In this document: positions 1 to 7,922 of the stretch, one piece after another
How the letters are laid out: each line of letters begins with the position of its first letter
Position numbering within the stretch: the stretch's first letter is position 1
Assembly: GCA_031127075.1 (NCBI GenBank)
Contig: JARIFA010000011.1
Location: forward strand, 1-46,122
Direction: 5' to 3'
Length of the DNA: 46,122 nt
DNA from: Gemmatimonadota bacterium
GTDB taxonomy: Bacteria > Gemmatimonadota > Gemmatimonadetes > Gemmatimonadales > Gemmatimonadaceae
Translations under genes and position numbers: made by a program
The notes under the pieces: model-generated
Databases searched by the model: none
What the model saw: the letters and a program-made list of their open reading frames with translations, nothing else
Told to the model about the DNA's origin: nothing

Positions 1-1454
1 CGATCATCGACGACCCGCAGATGGCCAGCGCGGTGCAGCCGCACCACGAGCTGCGCGGCGCGGCCCGGCCGGCCGCCGCTCGCGCGATGGAGCGACTCCA
101 CGACGGGGGTGACCCACTCGGCCCGTGGCAGTCGCGCCATCGCGCTCAGGAGCGTGCGGATCCCCTCGGGCTCGGCTCGGCCGATCGCGATCGACGGGGT
201 CTCGTCCACGCCCGCTCCCGTCTGGAGCACGGGAACGACGAGCAGTCCGGGCACCGGCGCCTCGCGGAGCCGTCGCAGGAGCCGCGCCAGCACCCGCACG
301 TCGTAGTGGTGCGCGTCGTCCAGCGTGACGAGGAGGGGGCCCTCGACCGCGACGGCGGTCAGGAGGTCGTGCACCGCGGGGACGGCATCGCTCGGTGGCG
401 CCAAGACGCCCTCGTGGAGCCGGCCGATGGTGTCCGAGAAGTCCGGGTGCACCCCGGCGGCGCCGCGGTACCCCGTGAGGGCGACGGTGAGATCGCGGAG
501 GCTGGCGCTCGGCACGCCGGCCGAGCTGGCGAGTGCGACGAGCGGGATCGTTCGGCCCCCTTCGGACAGGCACCGACGCGTCACCTCGCGGAGCAACCAA
601 CTGCGGCCGGTCCCGGACTCCCCGATCAGACAGACGACCGACGACCGCCCCTCGCGAGCGCGGCGCCAGGCGTCTTCCAGGGCTCCGAGTGCGTCGGCGT
701 GTATCGGGACGCCGATGGGGCGATCACCGCCGATGCGGGCCTGCAGCCGCAGGCGCAGCGTCTGGGTACGGGTCGCGACCTCATCGCGGCCGTGTCCGTG
801 GGCGCGCGCCGAACGCGCCGCGAGTCGCCCCGCCACCTGCTCGAAGGTGCCGCTGTCGGCGAGCGTCGCCGCCACCTCGAGTTGCAGCCAGAGGAGCTCC
901 GGGGCATCGCCGAGCACCTGCCGGGCACGTCCGAGGAGCGGGGCGAAGAGGTCCGGGGCGGGTCCGCGGACGGCCTCCGCCCACTCCCGATTGAGCGCGT
1001 CGAGGAGCCGGCGTTCGACGCGCGCCCGGAGGTCTCGGATCCAGGACTGGAGCGCGGTGCCGGCGACGTCGAGCGTCGCGCCGAAGGGACCGGAGGATAG
1101 CTCGAACGCCTCGCCGACTCGGCCCGAATCGATCCGCTGCTCCGTCTCGAAGATGTCGACGGTCATCGGGGCGTTGAGGAAGAGCCGACCCCCGACGTCC
1201 GTCAGGCCGTCGGCACCGATGGCGCGCCGGACCCGGAAGACGGATTGCCGCAGGGAGTTGGAGGCGTTCGCGTCCGAGGCTCCCTCCCACAAGAGGTCTC
1301 GGATGTGCCGACGAGAGATGCCGTGTCGCCCCGCCGCAACCAGGAGGACGAGCATCGCGGTCGGCTTGATCCCGATGTTCACGACCTCCTCACCGTCCGG
1401 TCGACCGGTGGCGATGAGGGCGAGCATCGGGAAGGTGGTGATTCGGAATGCCAC
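1..1454 (-). CDS. BTAD/SARP-like transcriptional regulator with AAA ATPase domain (3' end outside window)
   Basis: Translating the reverse strand gives one uninterrupted frame of about 484 residues that runs off the left edge, so the C-terminus is missing. It opens with a winged-helix region (about residues 1-95; RRHIRDLLWEG, NSLRQSVFRVRRAIG), followed by a helical bacterial-transcriptional-activator (BTAD) region to about 250, then an ATPase domain. The Walker B is clear (LLVTLDDAHH, about 372-381). The Walker A reads GESGTGRS (278-285), with Arg in place of the usual Lys. It is paralogous to the gene at 3166-6297, sharing FR-x-x-TF near the start and the SLRQ...RRA(I/V)G core. No in-frame ATG exists after the upstream stop; GTG at 1454 with GAGG 6 nt upstream is preferred, TTG at 1487 is the alternative. 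Family: AfsR/SARP-type regulators. The target and signal are unknown. Confidence 0.8.
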   Translation of the reverse strand, partial: MAFRITTFPMLALIATGRPDGEEVVNIGIKPTAMLVLLVAAGRHGISRRHIRDLLWEGASDANASNSLRQSVFRVRRAIGADGLTDVGGRLFLNAPMTVDIFETEQRIDSGRVGEAFELSSGPFGATLDVAGTALQSWIRDLRARVERRLLDALNREWAEAVRGPAPDLFAPLLGRARQVLGDAPELLWLQLEVAATLADSGTFEQVAGRLAARSARAHGHGRDEVATRTQTLRLRLQARIGGDRPIGVPIHADALGALEDAWRRAREGRSSVVCLIGESGTGRSWLLREVTRRCLSEGGRTIPLVALASSAGVPSASLRDLTVALTGYRGAAGVHPDFSDTIGRLHEGVLAPPSDAVPAVHDLLTAVAVEGPLLVTLDDAHHYDVRVLARLLRRLREAPVPGLLVVPVLQTGAGVDETPSIAIGRAEPEGIRTLLSAMARLPRAEWVTPVVESLHRASGGRPGRAAQLVVRLHRAGHLRVVDD

Positions 1455-1572
1455 GGAGAGCCTCGGAGAGGGCTGCAGTCGGGGCAAGTATCCGTTATCA
1501 ACGTTATATGAACGTCAAAGCTGGCCGGGTGTTCGTGTTCTTAACACTTTCACGGCGAGTTACAGCACCGAG

Positions 1573-1784
1573 AGCGCAGGTCGACGCCGGCGTACGTGCA
1601 CAGAGCCTGATGCCATTAGGGGGAGTCTGCTCCCGCCCCTGCTTCGGCGTCACGGCACAGCGGGGCGTCTGGCCATCGGTGCCGAGCAACGCCCCTTCTG
1701 CAGGCCCCGGCGGCGACCAGCGTTGCCCCATCGATGATGCACGCCTACATTCCGCCAACGCCCCGGTCTCCCGGGGCGTTTTTT
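1573..1784 (+). ncRNA. Candidate structured RNA (sRNA or purA leader) ending in a terminator
   Basis: Most of the 366-nt gap between the leftward regulator and purA can fold on the + strand. A long closing stem pairs 1573-1590 with 1707-1724 (16 pairs, one G-U, two mismatches). An inner stem pairs 1601-1605 with 1696-1700. Two hairpins lie inside: 1619-1637 with a TCTG loop, and GGGGCGT at 1662-1668 with ACGCCCC at 1689-1695. The structure is followed by an intrinsic terminator at 1757-1784. This layout fits either a free-standing small RNA or a cis-acting attenuator or riboswitch for purA. It did not match the signatures I know for 6S, SRP, tmRNA, ZTP or purine riboswitches. The fold was done by hand. 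The rest of the gap (1455-1572) is comparatively AT-rich and probably carries the divergent promoters, but no convincing -35/-10 pair was identified. Confidence 0.45.
1757..1784 (+). terminator. Rho-independent terminator upstream of purA
   Basis: A perfect 10-bp inverted repeat, AACGCCCCGG and CCGGGGCGTT, is separated by a 4-nt TCTC loop and runs into six T's (1779-1784). There is no T-run on the other side, so it terminates + strand transcription only. No + strand protein gene precedes it, so it must end an RNA gene or act as an attenuator 37 nt before the purA start. Confidence 0.85.
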
Positions 1785-1820
1785 GTGTCCTTTCCTCTAC
1801 TCTCAGCTGGAGCCGTGCCG

Positions 1821-3101
1821 ATGTTCGACGCGAAGACCCGCACCATCGTGATCGTCGGGGCGCAGTGGGGGGATGAAGGGAAGGGGAAACTCGTCGACGT
1901 CCTCGCCGAGCAGGCCGACTGGGTGGTGCGGTACCAGGGGGGCGCCAACGCGGGCCACACGGTGCACGTCGGTGAGGAGTCGACCGTGCTGCATCAGGTG
2001 CCGAGTGGGATCCTGCATCCCGGGGTGCGCTGTGCGATCGGCAACGGCGTCGTCCTCGATCCTGAAGGGATGTTCGAGGAGGTGGATGGTCTGGTCGCCA
2101 CGGGCGTCGACGTGGCGGGGCGTCTCTATCTGTCGGATCGGGCGCACCTCGTGATGCCGTATCACAAGCTCGTCGACAAGGAGAGCGCGGCGAGCAGGGC
2201 GATCGGGACCACGGGGCGGGGCATCGGGCCGGCGTATGAGGACAAGGTCGCGCGGCGCGGCATCCGCGTGCTCGACCTCCGTCACCCGGCGCGGCTCAAG
2301 GCGCTCGTCGAGCGTGGCACCGAGCACGCGAACGTCGTGCTCGCGGGGTTCGGGTCGAGCAAGCGCGCCGATGCCGCGTTCACCCTCGCGGCGCTCGAGC
2401 GGATCGCCCCGCGGCTACTCGCGATCGCGGACGATGTGGGGCTCGCGGTGAGTCGCGCGCAGCAGCAGCGGGCGGCGGTGCTGCTGGAGGGCGCGCAGGG
2501 CTCGCTCCTCGACGTGGACCACGGGACGTATCCGTTCGTGACGTCGTCCAACACCACCGCGGGGGGCGCGGCGATCGGCGTGGGCATCTCGCCGCGGAGC
2601 CTCGATGCGGCGATTGGGGTGGTGAAGGCGTACACCACGCGCGTGGGGGCCGGTCCGCTCCCGACCGAGTTTGACGAGGCGATGAGTCAGCACGTGCGCA
2701 CCCTGGGGAACGAGTTCGGCGCCACCACCGGCCGTCCGCGGCGCTGCGGCTGGTTCGATGCGGTCGTGGTGCGCTACGCGGTACGCGTGAACGGGCTCAC
2801 GGGGCTCGCGATCACCAAGCTCGACGTCCTCGATACCCTGGAGCGGATCGGGCTCTGCACCGGGTATCGGGTGGATGGCGAGGTGACCTCGGAGTTCCCG
2901 GGGGATATCGCGGACCTTGAGGGGATTGAGCCGGTCTATGAGTGGTTCGAGGGGTGGCTCTCGCCGACCTCGGCGGCCCGGACGTTGGCCGAACTGCCTG
3001 CGGCCGCCCGTCGTTATCTCGACCGGATCCAGGAATTGGTGGAGTGCCCGGCACAATACGTGAGCGTGGGGACCCGCCGGGACCAGATCATCGGGCTCTG
3101 A
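1821..3101 (+). CDS. purA: Adenylosuccinate synthetase
   Basis: Catalyses GTP-dependent condensation of IMP with aspartate to adenylosuccinate, the first committed step of AMP synthesis, in the cytoplasm. The 426-residue product has the usual family length. The glycine-rich N-terminal signature GAQWGDEGKGK spans residues 13-23, including the catalytic Asp18, and the catalytic His46 sits in NAGHTV. The middle motif TSSNTTAGG and the GRPRRCGWFD motif are intact. ATG at 1821 is chosen because GGAG lies 8 nt upstream; longer in-frame starts would translate the terminator hairpin. It is a single gene between two BTAD regulators. The terminator just upstream suggests either attenuation or an independent promoter in 1785-1820. 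Confidence 0.97.
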   Translation: MFDAKTRTIVIVGAQWGDEGKGKLVDVLAEQADWVVRYQGGANAGHTVHVGEESTVLHQVPSGILHPGVRCAIGNGVVLDPEGMFEEVDGLVATGVDVAGRLYLSDRAHLVMPYHKLVDKESAASRAIGTTGRGIGPAYEDKVARRGIRVLDLRHPARLKALVERGTEHANVVLAGFGSSKRADAAFTLAALERIAPRLLAIADDVGLAVSRAQQQRAAVLLEGAQGSLLDVDHGTYPFVTSSNTTAGGAAIGVGISPRSLDAAIGVVKAYTTRVGAGPLPTEFDEAMSQHVRTLGNEFGATTGRPRRCGWFDAVVVRYAVRVNGLTGLAITKLDVLDTLERIGLCTGYRVDGEVTSEFPGDIADLEGIEPVYEWFEGWLSPTSAARTLAELPAAARRYLDRIQELVECPAQYVSVGTRRDQIIGL

Positions 3102-3165
3102 GGTTCTAAATCGCTGCTGCAAAACACGATGACGGCGGTTTGACGGAGTCATTGATGTTGGCGAC

Positions 3166-6100
3166 GTGTCGTCAGCATCAACGTCAATCGCGCAGGGGTC
3201 GCCCTTCCGGCTCCGGACCTTCGGGAGCACGGCGCTCGAACGCAGGATTGACGACGGGAATTGGGAGACGGTCCTTCGCACCGGGAAGCCGCTCGCCCTC
3301 CTCGTGTACCTCGCCTCCGCGGATGGGCGGACCGTTCCTCGCGAACAGCTCGCCGACCTTTTCTGGGGGGACGAATCCCCCGAGCGGGCGCGTGGGTCGC
3401 TCCGACAAGCGTTGCACATCATCCGGCGGGCCGTCGGCGAATCAATTCTGGTCGCTGACCGGGACACCGTAGCGCTGCAGTCGGAGGGACTCGAGGTCGA
3501 TCGGAGCCGAGCGCTCCGTGCCATCCGAGCCGCCGATGTCGCCGAGCTCCTTCAGGTCTACGCCGGGCCCTTCTGCCCGCATCTCGACGTGGGTCGTGCG
3601 CCGGAGTTCGAGCGGTGGCTCGAGGCCGAGCGGGGCCATCTGGAACGGGTCGTGGTCGACGCGGCGACCGCCGGGATCGGTCGCCAGCTCGCCGATGGCG
3701 CGCTCGATCGGGCGGTCCCCGGTGCCCGTCAGCTCGTCACCGCGGCGCCTGACGCGCCCGGCGCGGTCGTGTTGCTCGCCGATGCCCTGGCGGCGTCGGG
3801 AGCGCTGTCCGAGGCGCGTGAGCGGCTCGAGGCGACGGCGGTGCGCTGGGACTCGGCCGGTCAGCCCGTGCCGCCGCTCCTGCAGGAGCGCCTCGACCGG
3901 TTCCGCCGGGCCTCCGTCGCTCGACCAGTCGTCGAGGCGGGTACCCTCGAGCTCCTCGGCCGGACCCTGGTGGGCCGCGAGGCGCCGTTGGCGTCCCTGC
4001 TCCGCGAGGCGGAACGCGCCCGTGGCGGCACCGCGCGACGCGTCGCGCTGGTGGCGCCGGCCGGGATGGGGAAGACCCGACTCCTCGACGAGTTCGAGGC
4101 GCGGATGCGGCTGCGCGGCGCACGGGTCGTCCGCGTGCGGTTCCTCCCGGGGATGCGAGGGGTCCCCTTCGCCGCGGCCGCTGACCTCATCCGGGCACTG
4201 GCGTCCCTTCCCGGGGCCCTCGGGATCTCCGGGGTCTCCGCTCGGGCATTGATCGGGCTCGTCCCGGAGCTCGGAGTGCGCTACGTCGCCGCCGACGCGG
4301 CGGCCCTCCCACCGCTCGCGATGTCGCTCCTCGCGCGTCGGGATGCGCTCGCGGATCTCCTCGGCGCCGTCTCCGAGGATCGCCTCGTCCTCGTCCTCGT
4401 CGACGATCTCCAGTATGCGGACGAGATGTCCCGCGACCTGCTCGCGAGTGTCCCGCGATCGGCGGGGCGGCTGTTCGAACTCTACGCGTCTCGTTCGGGG
4501 GTCGATTCGCGGTTGTTCGGGCCGGACCTCGACCTCCTCCTGGCGCCCCTGAACGCGGTCGACGCCCGTCTGCTGCTGGCCGAGGTGGGGGCGGTGCCCG
4601 AGGCCGACTGGGTGACGGAGATGCTCGACCGACTCGTGCGCCGGGTGCGAGGGGAACCGCAGACGCTCCTCGCCGCGCTGCGTGCCCTGGTGGACGGTGG
4701 GCATCTCCTTCTCGACGAGGGGCGCTGGGTCGCGCCGGCGCCCGAGGGGCTCGGGGAGGCAATCGACCGCGCGGACGGGGTGCTGCAGTCGATCGCATCG
4801 CTCTCCGATGCGGAGCGACGTCTGCTGCGCCTCCTGGCCACCTGGGCGCGCCCGATGGAGGAGGCCGACCTGATCGCCGTGATGGGTGCGGATGCGGCCG
4901 TACTCGCGGCCCTGAGTCGGATGGCCGCGCTCGGCCTCGTGCAGTCGCGCGACGCGACGTGGGTCGTGGCGCACGATGCGATCGTCGAGGGGATCGACGC
5001 GGTCGCTCCGCCGCCCGGCGAGGTCGCGCCCCTCGCGGCGATCATCGAACACTGGGCGGGCCACCCCCAGCTCACGGCGGCGGTGCTCGAGCATCTCGCC
5101 CTGCTCTGTGGGGCGCGCGACGACCTCGCCGCGGCGCGGCGATTGGTGTCCCGCGTGGCGGGGCGGCGCCGATGGCGCATCGTCGGCCTCCGGGGTCGCA
5201 CCCTCGCGCGGGCGGTGGCGCGGGCGGCGGGGCAGCCGACCTGGGCGGGACCGTTGGATGATGCGGTGGGGTTCCTCGCGCGGCGCTCCGACCGCGGGCT
5301 CGCCCTGCTCGGTGCGGGGACCGCGTTCGCGGCGGGCTTGTTGCTCTGGTTGTTGGCGATGCTCCAGCCGCGCCTCGTGGTGGAGTCGGAGCCGATGGCG
5401 GAGGTCGTGAGCGGCCAGGCGCTTCACGTCCTCGCGCTCATCGTGCAGCCCCGGGTGGTGGTGCGGAACGGATTCGGCCGCGCGCTCGAGATGGACCTTC
5501 CGGTCGCCGTGTCGGTCCCCGGCGCGCTCGTGCGCGGGGACAGTGCGGTGCGCCTGCGGGACGGCCGCTATCAGTTCGAGCGGCTGCTGGTGCAACTGGA
5601 CTCGGCGCGCCCGCCGCCGCGTCCGGACCAGTGGCGGATCGATCTGCGCGGCCCGTGGTATGTCCGCGACGCGTCGGTGCGCATCCGCGGCTCCGGGTCG
5701 GCGGATCAGCAGAACACGTTCCGGGCCATCAGCCTCCGTGTCGCGGGGGGGGCGCTCGTCGGGCCGATGCACGTGCGGGCGCGGCTGGGCGACTCGCTGC
5801 GCTTCGACCTCACGTTCGAGTACAGCACGGTCGAGGCGACCGCCAATCACATCGTCGCCGGCACGCCGACGTGGGGGGATCGCCGTCGATCGGTGATTCG
5901 CCTCGCGGGGCTGCCGAGCCCGGTCCAGAATGCCTGGCGGACGGTGACCTTCTCGGTGCCGCCACCGCCGCGCGTGGGGATGCACCACGTCGCGGTGCTC
6001 CTCGCGATGGAGGACGAAGCGGCGAATGTGCTGTCGGGGACGAACTGGGGGGCCGGAGAGCCGATCTGGTTCGATGGCAACGACGTGGTGGACCTCCCGC

Positions 6101-6297
6101 CGCGTGCCTTCGAGGGGCTGCGGACGCGCGGATCGGTGACCCTGCCACGGTATTTGAGGCGATTCTATCAGGATCGGCTCCCCGACCTGCGGCTCGGGGA
6201 GCAGGTCCTCACGAGCCCGGAGCCCACGGTGCAGGCCGACGTGCGCGACTGGCCGTTCGCCGGCACGGCGATCCGGATCGATGTGGAGGCCCGCTGA
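3166..6297 (+). CDS. Membrane-anchored BTAD/AAA transcriptional regulator with extracytoplasmic C-terminal domain
   Basis: A 1043-residue protein combining DNA-binding, ATPase and membrane parts. Residues about 10-100 form a winged helix, 105-250 a BTAD helical-repeat region, and 265-560 an AAA/STAND-type ATPase with Walker A APAGMGKT (297-304) and Walker B LVLVLVDDLQ (407-416). One hydrophobic helix lies at about 711-733 (rich in Leu/Ala/Gly, containing LLLWLLAML). The final roughly 310 residues are beta-rich and probably outside the cytoplasmic membrane. This resembles the ToxR/CadC logic (cytoplasmic DNA binding, external sensing) built on an AfsR-like core. The start is GTG 3166; no in-frame ATG fits. 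It is a paralogue of the leftward gene at 1-1454, but here the Walker A Lys is intact. The lipoprotein genes begin 180 nt downstream from their own promoter. The ligand and regulon are unknown. Confidence 0.85.
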   Translation: MSSASTSIAQGSPFRLRTFGSTALERRIDDGNWETVLRTGKPLALLVYLASADGRTVPREQLADLFWGDESPERARGSLRQALHIIRRAVGESILVADRDTVALQSEGLEVDRSRALRAIRAADVAELLQVYAGPFCPHLDVGRAPEFERWLEAERGHLERVVVDAATAGIGRQLADGALDRAVPGARQLVTAAPDAPGAVVLLADALAASGALSEARERLEATAVRWDSAGQPVPPLLQERLDRFRRASVARPVVEAGTLELLGRTLVGREAPLASLLREAERARGGTARRVALVAPAGMGKTRLLDEFEARMRLRGARVVRVRFLPGMRGVPFAAAADLIRALASLPGALGISGVSARALIGLVPELGVRYVAADAAALPPLAMSLLARRDALADLLGAVSEDRLVLVLVDDLQYADEMSRDLLASVPRSAGRLFELYASRSGVDSRLFGPDLDLLLAPLNAVDARLLLAEVGAVPEADWVTEMLDRLVRRVRGEPQTLLAALRALVDGGHLLLDEGRWVAPAPEGLGEAIDRADGVLQSIASLSDAERRLLRLLATWARPMEEADLIAVMGADAAVLAALSRMAALGLVQSRDATWVVAHDAIVEGIDAVAPPPGEVAPLAAIIEHWAGHPQLTAAVLEHLALLCGARDDLAAARRLVSRVAGRRRWRIVGLRGRTLARAVARAAGQPTWAGPLDDAVGFLARRSDRGLALLGAGTAFAAGLLLWLLAMLQPRLVVESEPMAEVVSGQALHVLALIVQPRVVVRNGFGRALEMDLPVAVSVPGALVRGDSAVRLRDGRYQFERLLVQLDSARPPPRPDQWRIDLRGPWYVRDASVRIRGSGSADQQNTFRAISLRVAGGALVGPMHVRARLGDSLRFDLTFEYSTVEATANHIVAGTPTWGDRRRSVIRLAGLPSPVQNAWRTVTFSVPPPPRVGMHHVAVLLAMEDEAANVLSGTNWGAGEPIWFDGNDVVDLPPRAFEGLRTRGSVTLPRYLRRFYQDRLPDLRLGEQVLTSPEPTVQADVRDWPFAGTAIRIDVEAR

Positions 6298-6356
6298 GGT
6301 GTGGGGGCGTGTCGCGCGCGGGGCGAGACGGTTGTGTGACGTGGCGCACATCGCTT

Positions 6357-6386
6357 TTGACACGCATTCCGCTATGGTGGTATCGT
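6357..6386 (+). promoter_or_regulatory. Sigma70-type promoter for the lipoprotein genes
   Basis: A consensus -35 TTGACA (6357-6362) is followed after 18 nt by TATCGT (6381-6386) carrying an extended -10 TGG just upstream. The predicted transcript would start near 6393 and have an 85-nt leader before ATG 6478. It is the best -35/-10 match in the window. Confidence 0.6.
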
Positions 6387-6477
6387 CCCGATGTATCCCG
6401 CACCGGCGTGCGGGGTAATGCCTGACGGCCGGCGTCCCCGGCCCCCTCGTCCGTCTCCCTCCCTTTCCGAGGTTCGC

Positions 6478-7071
6478 ATGTCCAAGCGCGCGTCCCTGCT
6501 CGTCGCCCTCTCCCTCGTGTCGCTCGGTGCCGCCTGCGGTGGGGGCACCTCCTCCGCCGTGGCCACGGCGGCGGGCCCGTCGCCGGTGAACGTGAACCGC
6601 CTGCCCGACTGGTTCACCAATGTCCCGACCGACGCGAACACGATGTACGCCGCGACGACGGCGGAGTCGCGTGATCTCCAGCTCGCCATCAACAAGGCGG
6701 TGACGGACGGCCGCAACAATCTGGCGCAGCAGATGGAGGTCAAGTTCGAGGGCCTCTCCAAGCGCTTCCAGGAGGAGACCGGCCTCGGCGCTGACGCGCA
6801 GTTGATCGACCAGTTCACGCAGGCCTACAAGGGCATCGTGAGCCAGACGATCAACGGCTCGCGCGCGGCGAAGCAGGAGATCGTGAACACCCCGGCCGGC
6901 TACCGCGCCTATGTGCTCGTGGAGCTCCCGATCGGTCAGGCGAGCCAGGCGCTGATGCAGCGCGTCCGCGCGAACGAGCAGATGTACACCCGGTTCCGTG
7001 CGAGCCAGGCGTTCGACGAGCTGCAGAAGGAAGTCGAGCGGTACGAGGCGGCGCAGCGCCCGCGCCCGTAA
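6478..7071 (+). CDS. LPP20-like lipoprotein
   Basis: A 197-residue exported lipoprotein. The N-terminus is a lipoprotein signal (two basic residues, hydrophobic core, lipobox LGAAC), so Cys would be lipidated and the protein anchored in the envelope. The mature part contains DWF, followed by YAATTAESRDLQLAINKA and a long amphipathic region, as in LPP20-type lipoproteins, a family of unclear function. ATG 6478 is preferred over the in-frame ATG at 6391 because it starts directly at the signal peptide, with CGAGG upstream. It is the first of three consecutive lipoprotein genes. A hairpin terminator begins 20 nt after its stop, so it may be expressed more strongly than the other two. Confidence 0.8.
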   Translation: MSKRASLLVALSLVSLGAACGGGTSSAVATAAGPSPVNVNRLPDWFTNVPTDANTMYAATTAESRDLQLAINKAVTDGRNNLAQQMEVKFEGLSKRFQEETGLGADAQLIDQFTQAYKGIVSQTINGSRAAKQEIVNTPAGYRAYVLVELPIGQASQALMQRVRANEQMYTRFRASQAFDELQKEVERYEAAQRPRP

Positions 7072-7091
7072 TGGGGGCTCGGCAGGACTCC

Positions 7092-7123
7092 AGAGCCCGG
7101 CGATCGCTCGCCGGGCTCTTCCT
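7092..7123 (+). terminator. Hairpin terminator after the first lipoprotein gene
   Basis: A perfect 12-bp stem (AGAGCCCGGCGA with TCGCCGGGCTCT, 7092-7119) with a 4-nt loop is followed by a weak T-rich tail (TCCTGTTT). It lies where a long reading of the next gene would place its N-terminus. It probably attenuates rather than fully ends transcription. Confidence 0.65.
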
Positions 7124-7130
7124 GTTTCCG

Positions 7131-7922
7131 GTGGTCGCGTCGCGGGCCGTCCGCAGCGCGCTCCTCGGGGCGTCCGTCGGCGCGCTCGCCTGTGCGCCCG
7201 CGATGCCTCCCGCGATGCCTCCCGCGGCGCCCGCCGTGGCGGTGCCGTTGGCCGAGGCTTTCGAGTACCCCGCGTGGTTCCTGTCCCCGGGCCCCGCGCT
7301 CGCCGGGACCGTGACGTCGTTCGCGTCGGTGGGGCTGCGGCGGGCGGCAGCGGACTCGGTGGCGGTGGAGGAGGCCCGGGCGCGGATCGCGCTCGCGCGC
7401 CGCGTGCGCATCGAACTCGACGCGGCGTTCCAGTCGGGGCTCGGCGTCGCGCTCACGAGTCAGGGGGAGCGGTTCCGCGAGATCGCGCTGAGTCCTGTCC
7501 CCGATTCGGCATGGCTCGTCGCGAGCGCGGCGGTGCGCGGTACGCTCTTCGCGTTGGTCGCCGGGCCGCGGCAGTCGGTGGAGCCGCCGGGTGACGCGCT
7601 CGTCCCGGTCGCGGCGACGCCGCCCGCGTGGGTGGGGACGCTGCCGCGCGGCGAGGGGGTGGTCTATGCCGTGGGCGTCGCGCCCGCCACTTTTCGCGAG
7701 GCGGGGGGGTGGCTCGAGGCGGAGCGTCACGCGCGCGCGCAGCTCGCCGCGAGCGTCTCGTCTCGGGTGCGGACCCTCGCGATGGGGGCCGGGCGTGATG
7801 AGGCGACGGTCACGACGGTGTCGAGTGCGGTGACGCTGGCGGATCTGGTGGTGGAGGGGCGGTGGCGGGATCGATCGACCTGTTTCGTCCTCGTACGAGG
7901 GCGGGTGCTGGAGGCACAGTGA
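7131..7922 (+). CDS. Probable lipoprotein, LPP20-related
   Basis: Starting at GTG 7131 gives a 263-residue protein with a textbook lipoprotein signal: basic residues, hydrophobic core, lipobox GALAC. The frame is open back to an ATG at 7071 that overlaps the previous stop, but that longer form would translate the terminator hairpin and bury the signal peptide 20 residues in, so the shorter start is preferred. After the Cys there is a tandem Pro-Ala-Met-Pro repeat. The body then holds two similar halves, each with a P-x-W-(F/V) entry followed by a helix rich in Ala and Arg, similar in character to the preceding LPP20-like protein. Its stop overlaps the start of the next gene (TGATG), so the two are translationally coupled. 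The function is unknown. Confidence 0.7.
   Translation: MVASRAVRSALLGASVGALACAPAMPPAMPPAAPAVAVPLAEAFEYPAWFLSPGPALAGTVTSFASVGLRRAAADSVAVEEARARIALARRVRIELDAAFQSGLGVALTSQGERFREIALSPVPDSAWLVASAAVRGTLFALVAGPRQSVEPPGDALVPVAATPPAWVGTLPRGEGVVYAVGVAPATFREAGGWLEAERHARAQLAASVSSRVRTLAMGAGRDEATVTTVSSAVTLADLVVEGRWRDRSTCFVLVRGRVLEAQ

Noticed and set aside
21-1737. Rightward open frames of several hundred codons at the left edge
   Set aside because: They are shadows of the leftward BTAD/AAA gene, which becomes apparent only when the reverse strand is translated past the window edge.
1560-1740. tRNA, 6S RNA, SRP RNA or purine/ZTP riboswitch in the purA leader
   Set aside because: No T-arm GGTTCGA-type motif, no SRP apical GGAA/GCAG signature on either strand, and no match to the riboswitch consensus sequences I could recall.
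1734-1820. N-terminal extension of purA
   Set aside because: It would translate straight through the perfect terminator hairpin; ATG 1821 has GGAG at the right distance and gives the normal family length.
3442-6363. Long minus-strand open frame opposite the membrane-anchored BTAD gene
   Set aside because: Low-complexity Arg/Pro/His-rich translation with no motif; the + strand reading has clear winged-helix, Walker A and Walker B sequences.
7071-7130. ATG start overlapping the stop of the first lipoprotein gene
   Set aside because: This start would put the lipoprotein signal 20 residues into the protein and translate the terminator stem; GTG 7131 fits better, though translational coupling cannot be fully excluded.
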